A stretch of 64,000 nt of DNA. Source: Paenibacillus roseus. Its GTDB lineage: Bacteria > Bacillota > Bacilli > Paenibacillales > Paenibacillaceae. Below are positions 53,500 to 63,207 of this stretch, one piece after another. Numbering within the stretch: position 1 is the stretch's first letter; each line of letters opens with the position of its first letter. The DNA lies in NCBI RefSeq assembly GCF_016424485.1, contig NZ_JAELUP010000065.1, positions 209,227-273,226 on the forward strand. Reading direction: 5' to 3'. The notes beneath the pieces are model-generated. The model was given only the letters and a program-made list of their open reading frames with translations, was not told where the DNA came from and made no database searches. The translations under genes were made by a program, and so were the position numbers.

Positions 53500-55062
53500 T
53501 CATGATGCGGATTTTGAAGCCAAGAATGCATCAATTTGTTTTTGTGTTTCCGAAATAATTTTATCGAGTCCATTTTTCTTTTGCGTCTCAATATAATCTG
53601 CGACTGCTTTATCCACATCTTTGACAAGCCCGAATTCGATTGGTCTTTGCAGCTCCTCAATCGCTTGGTCACGTTTGGCGATCTCGTTTTTGACCGTATC
53701 CTCTGCAATAAACAAACCGTCAATCGGTGAGTTCACGTTTATTGGCTCACTGGCGAATTCAGCTTCCCTTACCCAGAAGTCCTTGGCGTATGTCATTGTC
53801 GGGCGCATGAATTGCGGCTTCCAGAATGCCCACTGTCCTCCCCACTCCATGTAGTTGCTCGTTGTGGTCTGCATGCCTTGCGGGTATTCGGCCGTCTCGC
53901 CGTTCAAAACATAGGTTTTGCCTTCAATACCGTATTGCAGCAGATCATACAAGGTTTGATCGGTCTCCACCATATCCAGGAATCGCAGGACACGGTCTGG
54001 ATTTTTGGAATTCCGATTGATTGCAACTACGTTAGCCAGAGCAGTACGGTTGACATATTTTTTGTCCGGGTAGAGCAAAGACATATCCAGAGCAAACGAA
54101 GGATCAGCAAAACCAGGGTTGGCATATACCCACTCATGCGACGTTACTGTAAACAATGTCTTCCCGTTGCGCCACTGGGCAGCCCCGTCTTCTTTGTCAA
54201 TCATCGCATCACGATTGATCAGTTTGTCGTCGTACCAGGTTTTAGCCAGCTTGGATGCCTCCAGATAGAACGGCTGCTGTTCAACGGCCTGGACTTTGAT
54301 TGCAGGGTCATTCAAATAAAAGCCCAGTCCATGGAAGTTCAGATCAACCCACTCATCGCGAATGTAGTACAGCGACAGCGGTGATGTACGCGAAAGCTTT
54401 TCATTCGGGTATGCTTTTCTCAGATCGCGCAGCAGCTTATCTATGTCCTCAATCGTCTTAATGGAGTTTGGCTCAATCTCAAGACCTGCCTTCTTCGCCA
54501 GATCGGAACGCCAGGCTGCGAATTTGCGTTCATTCATCTTCATCGTCCAAGGCAGACCTACAATCTGTCCGTTCACTGTTGCAGCTTGAAGCGTGCCCTG
54601 CTCCTGATATTTCTTGTACAGGTTCGGCGCATACTCCGGCAGCAAATCATTGATTGCCATGTAAGAGCCTTTAGCCGCCATTTGCTTATAGGACAGCCAG
54701 TCGCCATCAAAGTTCATATCCCAACTGTCGCCAGATGCCGCCATAACGAGCATTTTGTCCTTAAAGTCACCAAACGGAATGAAATTAATGTCAAATTTGA
54801 CGTTCAAGCCTTTTCCTTTCACATACTCGCTAATCTTGGACCATACCTCATCGGTCGCCGCTTTCTTGTCCCCGCCAAAATAAAATTTAAGTGTCACCTC
54901 CCCCTCAGAGCTGGCAGGCTGCTCGGAATTGTTCGCAGGTTTTGGCGAGCTTGACTCAGCCGGTTTGTTATTTGTTTCCCCGCTGCCGCAAGCTCCAAGG
55001 ACCATAACCATCAGCATGGTTGTTACAATAGCAAGCGACAGTTTTTTTAATGTGAATTGCAT
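53500..55062 (-). CDS. extracellular sugar-binding lipoprotein (LplA-like)
   Basis: A 520-residue solute-binding lipoprotein of the larger LplA/YtcQ type. Lipobox LGAC (Cys25) ends the signal sequence; a Ser/Pro/Asn linker follows. The start is the ATG at 55062, eight bases after GGGGGAGG; an in-frame codon seven residues upstream is inside that site. It is the third gene of the importer unit (permease, permease, binding protein). It likely delivers oligosaccharides released by the surface enzymes encoded next. Confidence 0.92.
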   Translation of the reverse strand: MQFTLKKLSLAIVTTMLMVMVLGACGSGETNNKPAESSSPKPANNSEQPASSEGEVTLKFYFGGDKKAATDEVWSKISEYVKGKGLNVKFDINFIPFGDFKDKMLVMAASGDSWDMNFDGDWLSYKQMAAKGSYMAINDLLPEYAPNLYKKYQEQGTLQAATVNGQIVGLPWTMKMNERKFAAWRSDLAKKAGLEIEPNSIKTIEDIDKLLRDLRKAYPNEKLSRTSPLSLYYIRDEWVDLNFHGLGFYLNDPAIKVQAVEQQPFYLEASKLAKTWYDDKLINRDAMIDKEDGAAQWRNGKTLFTVTSHEWVYANPGFADPSFALDMSLLYPDKKYVNRTALANVVAINRNSKNPDRVLRFLDMVETDQTLYDLLQYGIEGKTYVLNGETAEYPQGMQTTTSNYMEWGGQWAFWKPQFMRPTMTYAKDFWVREAEFASEPINVNSPIDGLFIAEDTVKNEIAKRDQAIEELQRPIEFGLVKDVDKAVADYIETQKKNGLDKIISETQKQIDAFLASKSAS

Positions 55063-55117
55063 CTGTTCTTCCTCCCCCTGCAAGATGTTTTATACTATAC
55101 GGCCGAAGCCGGGATAG

Positions 55118-56002
55118 TCAGCCTTTCACCGCGCCTACCATCAGGCCCTTGACAAAAAAGCGCTGGACAAACGGGTATAAAAAGACAATTGGACCAATGG
55201 TAACGACGGTCAGCGCCATCTTCATCGATTCCGACGGAATCTGCGCCGAGATTCGCTGCATGGCGGCGGCATTGCTGGAACTTCGCAAAAACTCTACGTT
55301 GGAAACAAGCGTCCGCAGCAATAGCTGCAGCGGTTGAAGTTCCTGCTTGTCGACGAACATCAGTCCGAGGAACCAATCGTTCCAATAGCTCAGGGATACG
55401 AACAAGCCCACAGTTGCCAGGACGGGAAGCGCCAGCGGACAGATCAGCCGGTAAAAAATCAGGAATTCCCCCGCCCCGTCCATCTTGGCCGATTCATGCA
55501 AATCCTCGGGGATCGAAAGCATAAAGTTGCGAATCAGAAACATATTGAATGCATTGGCGAGCATGGGCAAAATCAAAGCCCAAAGCGTATCTTTCAAATC
55601 CAGATAACGCACGCAGATGATATACCAGGGTACGAGCCCGCCGTTAAACAGCATCGTGATGATGACATAAACGGATAAAATGTTCCGATATTTAAATGAG
55701 CGTCTCGCCATCACATAACCGCCCATCGCAGTTACAAACAGGGACAGCGCGGTTCCAACAACGGTTACAAATATGCTGATTCCATATGCATCAATAATCC
55801 GGTTGGAGCCGAGGAACAAGATTTTATAGGAATCAAAGGTGATTGTTTTGGGGAACAGGCTGTATCCATACTGCATAATGTCCTGCTCTGTGCTAAGCGA
55901 CCCGGAGATGACCATCACAAAAGGCAACAGACATGACAAACTGAATAGTGAAATCAACAAGATCATGATCCATTGAGAAAATGACGTTCTTTTGCCAAGC
56001 AT
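55118..56002 (-). CDS. carbohydrate ABC permease (YtcP/LplC-like)
   Basis: A 294-residue six-helix permease of the LplC/YtcP group. The EAA loop is SIPEDLHESAKMDGAGEFLI and the C-terminus ends KGLMVGAVKG, as is usual in this group. I place the start at ATG 56002 (MLGKRTSF), with GAGAGGA six bases upstream; the ATG five codons earlier has no ribosome binding site. It follows the LplB-like permease gene after about 26 bases. Confidence 0.92.
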   Translation of the reverse strand: MLGKRTSFSQWIMILLISLFSLSCLLPFVMVISGSLSTEQDIMQYGYSLFPKTITFDSYKILFLGSNRIIDAYGISIFVTVVGTALSLFVTAMGGYVMARRSFKYRNILSVYVIITMLFNGGLVPWYIICVRYLDLKDTLWALILPMLANAFNMFLIRNFMLSIPEDLHESAKMDGAGEFLIFYRLICPLALPVLATVGLFVSLSYWNDWFLGLMFVDKQELQPLQLLLRTLVSNVEFLRSSSNAAAMQRISAQIPSESMKMALTVVTIGPIVFLYPFVQRFFVKGLMVGAVKG

Positions 56003-56028
56003 AGGCTTCCTCTCCATCCGTGTTGGTT

Positions 56029-56955
56029 TTAGAAAATGGCCGAGTCCTTGTCGATTTTACGGGCCGCGTAGTTGCTGCCCAGAACAAGCACGAACGCGAT
56101 CATCGACTGAAGGAAACCGGCTGCGGAAGCCATACCGATATCTCCTGATTTTCTCAAGCTTCGGTAGACAAAAGTATCAATAACATCGGTTGTCGGGAAC
56201 AGCAATGAAGCATCCCCTACCATTGCATAGAACATACCGAAATCTGCGTTCATAATTCGTCCGACTGCCAGCAGCGTCAGGATGATGATCGTCGGCCTGA
56301 GCATCGGAATGCTAATGTATCGGATTTGCTGCCAACGACTCGCTCCGTCAATAGAAGCCGCTTCGTAATAGGAGTTATCAATAGAAGTCAGCGCTGCCAG
56401 ATAAATAATCGTACCGTAGCCTGTTACCTTCCAGCGGATGGCAATGGTCAAAATAAGCGGCCACAAGCTTGCTTCGCTGTAAAAGTCGATCGGGCTAAAA
56501 CCGAAGATCTCCAGAATACGGTTAACGGCCCCGCTCTCAAAATTCAGAAGATTATAGGCGAATACGCCGACAACGATCCAGGAAATAAAGAACGGCAGGA
56601 AAGTCAGCGATTGGGTCACCCGCTTGAAGTATTTGTTGCGAATTTCATTAAGCAACAGAGCCAGCCCAACCTCGAAGATAAGTCCTACCACAATAAATAG
56701 GGCGTTCAGCAAAATCGTATTTCGGACCGCCCGGAATGCCGAGTCGGAGGAAAATAAATAATCGAAATTGTCAAACAGCGGATTCATCCAGTCACTTCCG
56801 AATATGCCCTTGGAAAAATCAAAGTTTTTGAAAGCAATGATAAGACCGGCAAGAGGCAAGTAACTGAACAGGAATAGAAGTACCGCGACGGGCAGGAACA
56901 TAAGCAGCAACGTCCGATTATGAAAAAGCTCCTTCAATACTCCGTTTGTTTTCAT
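56029..56955 (-). CDS. ABC permease (LplB-like)
   Basis: A 308-residue six-helix permease of the LplB/YtcP importer type. The EAA-loop sequence is YYEAASIDGASRWQQIRYI. The best start is the ATG at 56955, eight bases after AAAGGG; upstream frames add 20 residues without support. A TACAAT (56986-56991) about 30 bases upstream may be the -10 element of a promoter whose -35 is poor, as expected if the AraC-type response regulator encoded upstream activates it. Confidence 0.92.
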   Translation of the reverse strand: MKTNGVLKELFHNRTLLLMFLPVAVLLFLFSYLPLAGLIIAFKNFDFSKGIFGSDWMNPLFDNFDYLFSSDSAFRAVRNTILLNALFIVVGLIFEVGLALLLNEIRNKYFKRVTQSLTFLPFFISWIVVGVFAYNLLNFESGAVNRILEIFGFSPIDFYSEASLWPLILTIAIRWKVTGYGTIIYLAALTSIDNSYYEAASIDGASRWQQIRYISIPMLRPTIIILTLLAVGRIMNADFGMFYAMVGDASLLFPTTDVIDTFVYRSLRKSGDIGMASAAGFLQSMIAFVLVLGSNYAARKIDKDSAIF

Positions 56956-57064
56956 GTTCATGTCCCTTTCATGAGTTATGCTTTTATTGTAAAGAGAGAT
57001 GAAAAAGCTTGCCATGAGCCAATCTTATCCTTTGCAGTTCAGTTTTATCCTGCTTTGCCATCGG

Positions 57065-58882
57065 TTACAGACCGTGTCCGTCACGAGCAGACACATCGAC
57101 ACCTTCCTGGAGCACCGGATGTTTGATCATAATTTTGGTGCCGCGTCCGGGCTCTGTCTCGATCTTGAGCCTGTAGTTCTCACCAAAATACAATTTCAGC
57201 CGGTCATTCACATTCCGCAGTCCCACGCCTCTACGCATGACCGTGCTTCCCCCATTCTCTTCTTTCATCTCATCAAGACGATCGAGAATCTCCTGCGGAA
57301 TGCCATCGCCGTTATCATAAATTTCGGTAATGATGTCGCCCACCTCACGCCTGACCGAAATAATAATTTTGCCCTTCTCAAAATTATCCCGCACACTGTG
57401 CTGGATGGCATTCTCTACAAGCGGCTGCAGCAGCAGACGCAAGAACGGCAAATCCAGCAGAATTTCGTCGCAGGCGTACATAATGCGCACCTGCTTGCCC
57501 ATGCGTGCCTGCTCAATCAATACATATGCTTTGACTTGCTCCAGCTCGCGGCGCAGCGTCGTAATTTCCCGCCCCTGGTTCAAGCTGAGACGAAGCAGAT
57601 TGCCCAGGGCAGACACCATTTCGCTAATATCGCTCCGACCGTGATTTTCTGCCTTCCAGCGAATCGACTCGAGCGTATTGTACAGAAAATGAGGATTAAT
57701 CTGGTGACTGAGTACCTGAAACTCCAACTCTTTCTTCTTGCGCTCTGAGCGCGATGCCTCTTCCACCAGCCCCTCAATTCTCTGAACGAGGCTTCCCACC
57801 CCCCTATACAGCCATCCCACTTCATCCTGACGCGAAGACCAGGGCAGCAGCTTGTGCAAATTGTCTGACTCCAGCCGTCTCATCAGTCGGACGAGATGGG
57901 CGATTGGCTCGGTGAAACGGGCCGTAATATAAATGACCACACCAATGCAGCAGATCAAATAAACGATCAGAAAAATAATCAGCAACCGGTTAATTTCGTC
58001 TATAGTCCCGGTTAATTCATGAAGAGGCGTCAAACTGACGATTGACCAAAGCTGACTCTCCATCCGTAGCTGAACATAGGTTGCCAGATAAGTTAATCCT
58101 TCGACCGTGATCGCTTTGGAGCCTTCCCTGCCATCTTGAATAAAGCTTGTAAACTCCAAAGAGGGAAACGGTTTGCCTGTCCATGCGTTGCCGGAAGAAT
58201 CATAACTGACCTCGCCGTTCTGGTTGAGCAGCAGCAGTTTTTGATCCTTGAGTTGATCGGTAGGGGAAAAGTAACGTTTCAGATGGTCTTCCGACAAGTC
58301 TGCTGCTATAATTCCCCGGGGGTTGCGGTCATAAAGTCCGGTGAATCGCTTGACGAATGTAAGCAGCGGCTTGTTATATTGGCCCCGCTCGGGCATCGTC
58401 AAATACCAGGTCGGGCTGACCATCTCCCGGGAATTGCGGAACCAATCCTGCTCAGCCAGTTCTACCGAAGCGTCAATCGTCATCATATAAGCCGGATAAC
58501 GCTCCGGTTCAATCGGATAGACCCTGACCCGGAAGGCATCAATTGAAGGCGTCTTTTCGTAAAGCAGCGTAATTAGATTCACAGTAATCTGCTCCTCTTC
58601 AACCTGTGTGCCAGACATGTTCAGCATCAGGTCCTGAAGCTGCTTGTTTCCGATTAGGTCATTAATCTGATCGCTTAGCTTAGTCAAATAGTTTTCAAAG
58701 TTCTTTCTGGCTTGAAGCAGATAGCTGAAAGACATTTTGGAGTTGGTTTCCGAAATGCCCTCTATGGACTTGATATGAGCATAATAAGCAAATAATAGAA
58801 AAGGCACGATAATTATTAAGAAAAAAATAAAGATAACCCGATTTCGAAAGGAAGAGAACAATTGAAAGGTGCTGGTTTTCAT
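57065..58882 (-). CDS. YesM-like sensor histidine kinase
   Basis: A 605-residue membrane kinase. Membrane helix 1 (about 14-36), an extracellular Cache-type sensor domain (about 37-280), membrane helix 2 (about 284-308), HAMP (about 310-365), His kinase domain with HQINPHFLYNTLESIRW, and an HATPase domain with LLLQPLVENAIQHS, YDNGDGIPQ and GVGLRNVNDRL. All catalytic boxes are intact. The ATG at 58882 follows AAAGGCGGG. It probably senses a sugar bound to a solute-binding protein or directly, and acts on the AraC-type regulator encoded upstream. The importer genes follow in the same direction. Confidence 0.93.
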   Translation of the reverse strand: MKTSTFQLFSSFRNRVIFIFFLIIIVPFLLFAYYAHIKSIEGISETNSKMSFSYLLQARKNFENYLTKLSDQINDLIGNKQLQDLMLNMSGTQVEEEQITVNLITLLYEKTPSIDAFRVRVYPIEPERYPAYMMTIDASVELAEQDWFRNSREMVSPTWYLTMPERGQYNKPLLTFVKRFTGLYDRNPRGIIAADLSEDHLKRYFSPTDQLKDQKLLLLNQNGEVSYDSSGNAWTGKPFPSLEFTSFIQDGREGSKAITVEGLTYLATYVQLRMESQLWSIVSLTPLHELTGTIDEINRLLIIFLIVYLICCIGVVIYITARFTEPIAHLVRLMRRLESDNLHKLLPWSSRQDEVGWLYRGVGSLVQRIEGLVEEASRSERKKKELEFQVLSHQINPHFLYNTLESIRWKAENHGRSDISEMVSALGNLLRLSLNQGREITTLRRELEQVKAYVLIEQARMGKQVRIMYACDEILLDLPFLRLLLQPLVENAIQHSVRDNFEKGKIIISVRREVGDIITEIYDNGDGIPQEILDRLDEMKEENGGSTVMRRGVGLRNVNDRLKLYFGENYRLKIETEPGRGTKIMIKHPVLQEGVDVSARDGHGL

Positions 58883-58929
58883 CGATAATCCCGCCTTTGG
58901 CAAACGCAGAAAGGCTGCTGACAGAGACA

Positions 58930-58975
58930 GGAGGCGGTTCTAAGGGCGATCACTCTACCGCTTAGAACTGCCTCC
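58930..58975. other. hairpin between response regulator and kinase genes
   Basis: GGAGGCGGTTCTAAG / CTTAGAACTGCCTCC has 15-bp arms with one mismatch, in the 144-base gap between the two genes. There is no T-tract on the minus strand, so it may attenuate or stabilise the message rather than end it. Confidence 0.5.
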
Positions 58976-59026
58976 TTCTTCTACGTTTGAAGTCTTTAGT
59001 GTATAAATTCTGAGCTGCATCCGATA

Positions 59027-60655
59027 TTATTCGTCGGACAGCCCTCTTTGTCTGCGGAACTCCTTGGGCGTGCATCCAACCTGCTTTTTGAACAGCTTGG
59101 AAAAGTGGACGGGGTCCTTGTAGCCAACCTGGTACGACACCTGATATACCTTGTACTTGATGTCCGAAAGCATTTCCTTCGCCTTCTCAATCCGCACTTC
59201 CGTCAGATATTCCAGGAATGTCTTGTGCTTCTCCTTCTTAAACAGTTTGCTCAGCCAGACCGGCGTGACATGAACCGATGAAGCCACGCTTTGCAAAGTC
59301 AGGTTATCGGCATATTCGGAACGAATCATTTTTTCGGCTTCCGATACGATCTGGCTTGGCGAAGCAGATAGCTTGCGGAAGTCTATCGCCAAATTGAGCA
59401 AAAATTTCTCTGTTTGTTCTTGCAAAGACTGCAGCGTATCATACTGTTCCAGCAGTTCCCACATTGTAATTGGATTGCTGAGGGAAGAATATCTCGGCAC
59501 TCCCGCTGCGGCCGCAAGGCGAAAAATTTCAAATAGCCACTCAAATATCCGCTGCTGAATATCGCGAAGATGGGTCAGTTGCCATGACTGTACCAATTCC
59601 ACAAAACCGTTCATAGCCGCGGAGATTTCCTCGTCCGAGCCATATTTAATAAAATCGATCACTTCAGCCGGGTCCTCCGGCAGACCGTTTTCATATTCTT
59701 CACTGTCATGCAGCAGACCTTTTGTCAGCACGCGGTTGCCGCCGTATACAACTTTATGCTCGAGCAAATCCGTCGCCTCCAGGAACAGTTCATGCAGTTG
59801 TCCGATTGTTCCTGCTGCCCCGCTAATGCCGGCGCTTGCATTCACTTTCACAAAATCATTGATCCGCTGCAAGCACAGGCTGGCGATTCCGCGGGCCAGA
59901 TTGGATTGTTCCCCCGGACTGCTGCGCAGCAGTATAACCCATCTGTTGGCGCTGTCCATGCAAAGGGTAAACGGATAAGGGTATTCCTCCTCCAATGTCT
60001 GATTCACCACATTGCCGATTCCGAAAATAACCAGCTCTTTATCATGGCCGCGCCGATTCCCGATCGCTTTCAAATCATCGGCTTCAATTGCAATCAGTGT
60101 CATATACTCCTGGGTCATCCAATTGAGATTCAATGTATGGATGCGATGCTGAATTCTCATAATCCGGGAAGCATCATAATTACGTTCAAGCAGTTCCCTC
60201 AGCAATTCCTCCCTCATTTTGGGAATGGCAAACCGGATTTGGCTAAGCATCTGTTCGTTTTGCTGATTCATTCTTTTTTTATGGATAATATCGACCGTTT
60301 TGCGTACAATTTCCGACAGCTCATCCAGGTTGATCGGTTTTAAAATATAGTCCAATACCCCTATTTGCATGGCCTGCTTCACCAGACCAAAGTCGTCATA
60401 GCCGCTGACAACAACAGCCTCTGGCTTATAGTCCTCTGCCTCCTGCAAGTAACGGAGAAAATCGAGCCCGGATTTCTTTTTCATCTTAATATCAGTAAGG
60501 ATCATATCGGGACGTTTATCCATTGCAATTATTAAAGCCGTATCGCCATCATCTGCTACAAGCACCTCATTGAATCCGAAATTCTCCCAAGGAAAGCGAT
60601 TACATAATCCGTTACGAATTTCACATTCGTCATCTACGATTAAAGCACTTAGCAT
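59027..60655 (-). CDS. YesN-like response regulator (receiver plus AraC output)
   Basis: A 542-residue response regulator. The receiver (1-125) has VDDE, phosphorylation site Asp55 in ILTDIKMKKKSG and the YILKP loop. A long middle region (about 130-430) of the YesN type follows, then a C-terminal AraC double helix-turn-helix (about 440-540; VASSVHVTPVWLSKLF, VSYQVGYKDPVHFSKLF). The ATG at 60655 follows GGAAGGTG. It is the first gene of the minus-strand locus and precedes its kinase, the reverse of the common yesM-yesN order. It likely activates the importer and polysaccharide genes when sugar is present. Confidence 0.92.
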   Translation of the reverse strand: MLSALIVDDECEIRNGLCNRFPWENFGFNEVLVADDGDTALIIAMDKRPDMILTDIKMKKKSGLDFLRYLQEAEDYKPEAVVVSGYDDFGLVKQAMQIGVLDYILKPINLDELSEIVRKTVDIIHKKRMNQQNEQMLSQIRFAIPKMREELLRELLERNYDASRIMRIQHRIHTLNLNWMTQEYMTLIAIEADDLKAIGNRRGHDKELVIFGIGNVVNQTLEEEYPYPFTLCMDSANRWVILLRSSPGEQSNLARGIASLCLQRINDFVKVNASAGISGAAGTIGQLHELFLEATDLLEHKVVYGGNRVLTKGLLHDSEEYENGLPEDPAEVIDFIKYGSDEEISAAMNGFVELVQSWQLTHLRDIQQRIFEWLFEIFRLAAAAGVPRYSSLSNPITMWELLEQYDTLQSLQEQTEKFLLNLAIDFRKLSASPSQIVSEAEKMIRSEYADNLTLQSVASSVHVTPVWLSKLFKKEKHKTFLEYLTEVRIEKAKEMLSDIKYKVYQVSYQVGYKDPVHFSKLFKKQVGCTPKEFRRQRGLSDE

Positions 60656-60895
60656 TTGATCACCTTCCATATTAAGGTTAATGGAGGAATATTCAGTCTC
60701 TTCTAAATTAATATTACATCAACCTCTTTTAGAATACACGGGTGTAATCAAAAATTTATTAGGGAATTTTTAAACTGAAACAAGATAGAGATCGATTTGA
60801 TGCCTAATCAAGCCTGAATAGTTTTCATCGATCTCACCTATAATATTGTCATTCGTGTTGATTTCGCTCAGCCTGATACGCAGGAAAGGTGGGAC

Positions 60896-62131
60896 ATGGC
60901 ATTGGAAGCCAAAAAGAAGTGGGATCTAGCAGCAATCGCATCAATTCCTGTCATCATGACGCTGGCCAATTCCATGTTGATTCCGATACTCCCCCTGATG
61001 GAGAAAAAGCTGAATATCAATTCGACACAGGGAAGTTTGATCATCACAGTTTATGCGGCTGTAGCCATCATTTTTATCCCGATTGCCGGATACTTATCCG
61101 ATCGTTTCGGTCGGAAAAATGTCATTATTCCTAGTCTGATTGTTGCTGCCGCCGGCGGTGTGGTATCAGGCCTCGGGGCTTGGTGGTTCCAAGGGTTTAC
61201 GGCTTATTGGATTATTCTCGCAGGCCGATTCATTCAAGGAATCGGGGCGGCTGGCGCCTTTCCGATCGTGCTGCCGCTTATTGGCGATATGTTCCAAAAT
61301 GAAGAGGATGTAAGCAGCAGTCTAGGCATTGTGGAAACCTCCAATACAATGGGCAAAGTGCTTAGCCCGATTGTTGGTTCCGCTCTTGCCCTCGTATTAT
61401 GGTATTTGCCTTTCCTGGTTATTCCACCCTTCTGCTTAGTAGCAATAGCCGCAGTAGCACGGCTGGTCAAAGTCCCAAAATCAGCCTCAGACCGCGATAG
61501 CAAAGTTGCTTTGGGCGATTTTATATCCGGGGTAAAGAAACTGCTGAAGGACGAAGGGAGATGGCTGTACGCGATCTTTGCCATTGGCGGCATTGCAATG
61601 TTTGTACTGTTCGGTTTTTTATTTTATCTCTCCAGTATTTTGGAGGACCGCTATCATATTAAAGGAATTTGGAAAGGGCTTCTTCTGTCGATTCCGCTTG
61701 TAGCTGTTTGCCTTTTTTCATTTATTGGGGGCAAGTTTGTCGGCAAAAACAAACCACGCATGAAATGGACGACCGTTGCTGGCATCGTCATTCAATCCGC
61801 TGCGCTGCTTGCAATTGCAATATGGAATCCGGAGCAAAAGTTGAATCTGCTTATACTGCTGTCCGCTTCTGGAATCGGAATCGGCATATCTTTGCCCTGT
61901 CTGGATGCCCTGATTACTGAAGGGATTGAGAAAGAACAGCGGGGTACAATTACATCGCTGTACAGCAGCATGAGGTTTATCGGGGTCGCCAGCGGACCCT
62001 TGATCGCCGCGCTGATTATGAGTCATATCCCGGCCCTGTTCTATACCTTTGCCGCAGTATCCATTGCCGCAGGACTAACCGCGCTCCTGGCAATCAAGCC
62101 GGCAGATTCCGATAATAAGTCCGCTAAGTGA
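60896..62131 (+). CDS. MFS transporter
   Basis: A 411-residue major facilitator with twelve predicted membrane helices. The cytoplasmic motif between helices 2 and 3 is GYLSDRFGRKNVI, the classic MFS A motif, and GRFIQGIGAAGAFPIV is the helix 4 motif typical of drug-proton antiporters. Substrate unknown; a drug or metabolite exporter is likely. AAAGGTGGG precedes the ATG at 60896. A TATAAT at 60839-60844 may be part of its promoter, but the -35 is weak. It diverges from the response-regulator gene. Confidence 0.9.
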   Translation: MALEAKKKWDLAAIASIPVIMTLANSMLIPILPLMEKKLNINSTQGSLIITVYAAVAIIFIPIAGYLSDRFGRKNVIIPSLIVAAAGGVVSGLGAWWFQGFTAYWIILAGRFIQGIGAAGAFPIVLPLIGDMFQNEEDVSSSLGIVETSNTMGKVLSPIVGSALALVLWYLPFLVIPPFCLVAIAAVARLVKVPKSASDRDSKVALGDFISGVKKLLKDEGRWLYAIFAIGGIAMFVLFGFLFYLSSILEDRYHIKGIWKGLLLSIPLVAVCLFSFIGGKFVGKNKPRMKWTTVAGIVIQSAALLAIAIWNPEQKLNLLILLSASGIGIGISLPCLDALITEGIEKEQRGTITSLYSSMRFIGVASGPLIAALIMSHIPALFYTFAAVSIAAGLTALLAIKPADSDNKSAK

Positions 62132-62162
62132 AGCCTTTCAAGCCATCTCTAACAAAAAAAGA

Positions 62163-62191
62163 TTGACAGTTTCCGAAGGCGATGATAGTAT
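62163..62191 (+). promoter_or_regulatory. promoter of the ABC-2 exporter genes
   Basis: A consensus TTGACA (62163-62168), a 17-nt spacer and TAGTAT (62186-62191), about 35 bases before the TTG start. Confidence 0.85.
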
Positions 62192-62226
62192 TTTCCTTCC
62201 CAATACAAATGTGGAGGATTTTTAAT

Positions 62227-63207
62227 TTGATTACAGTCCGTGGTTTGCACAAGACCTTCCGTGTTGCCAAACGCTCAACAGGGCTTGGACAAGCGGTCAA
62301 GGCATTGTTTCATCGGGAATACAAGGCTATTGAAGCGCTCAAGGACATCTCCTTTTCTATTGAACCAGGAGAAATTGTCGGATACATCGGACCGAACGGA
62401 GCTGGAAAATCAACAACAATTAAAGTCATGAGCGGCATCCTCGTACCGGATAGCGGCATATGCAGCATCATGGGGTATACACCATGGGAGCAGCGCGTCT
62501 CCTATGTGAAGCACATCGGCGTTGTATTCGGACAGCGGTCACAGCTGTGGTGGGATGTCCCCGTTATCGATTCGTTCGAATTGCTGCGCGATATTTACAA
62601 GGTGCCAGAGACAGAATATCAGAGCAACTTAAGCTTGCTGACAGAGACGCTAGATCTGCAGGAACTGCTCGGCATACCAGTGCGTCAGCTCAGTCTCGGT
62701 CAGCGGATGCGCTGTGAAATCGCCGCCTCTCTGCTTCACAGCCCAAGCGTGCTCTTTCTCGATGAGCCAACGATTGGGCTGGATGCCATGTCCAAAATCG
62801 CTGTCCGGCGCTTTATTCAAACGATTAATGCAGAGAGAGGGGTTACTGTCATCCTGACCACTCATGATATGAGCGACATCGAAGCTCTTGCCTCGCGAAT
62901 TATTCTGATCGGCAAAGGACGGCTTTTGCATGACGGAAGTCTGCAAGGACTGCGCAGCCAATTTAGCACGCGAAAAGTAATTACGGCTGATTATCGCACT
63001 TGCCATCGCCCACTTGCAATTCCCGGCGCTGCGATACTGTCCTGGTCGCCGGAACGGGCACAGTTCTCCATTAATACAGGTGAAATCGTTGTCTCTGAGG
63101 TACTCGCCGCACTCTCCAGCCAGGTCGAACTGCTGGATGTCACAATCGATGGGCAACCGATCGAAGATCTGATTATCCAGTTGTATAAAGAGCACCAGTT
63201 ATCATGA
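62227..63207 (+). CDS. ABC-2 type exporter ATPase
   Basis: A 326-residue ATPase of an exporter paired with ABC-2 permeases. Walker A is GPNGAGKST, the signature LSLGQRMR, Walker B VLFLDEP and the switch His is in TTHD. The GVVFGQRSQLWWDVP Q-loop region is typical of the large-motif COG4586-type ATPases. The start is TTG at 62227, nine bases after GGAGG. A longer frame from 62182 would run across the promoter. Its stop overlaps the permease start (ATGA). Confidence 0.92.
   Translation: MITVRGLHKTFRVAKRSTGLGQAVKALFHREYKAIEALKDISFSIEPGEIVGYIGPNGAGKSTTIKVMSGILVPDSGICSIMGYTPWEQRVSYVKHIGVVFGQRSQLWWDVPVIDSFELLRDIYKVPETEYQSNLSLLTETLDLQELLGIPVRQLSLGQRMRCEIAASLLHSPSVLFLDEPTIGLDAMSKIAVRRFIQTINAERGVTVILTTHDMSDIEALASRIILIGKGRLLHDGSLQGLRSQFSTRKVITADYRTCHRPLAIPGAAILSWSPERAQFSINTGEIVVSEVLAALSSQVELLDVTIDGQPIEDLIIQLYKEHQLS

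Noticed and set aside
62182..62226. A 15-residue N-terminal extension of the ABC-2 ATPase
   Set aside because: It overlaps the -10 element of the promoter, so it cannot be translated from that transcript.
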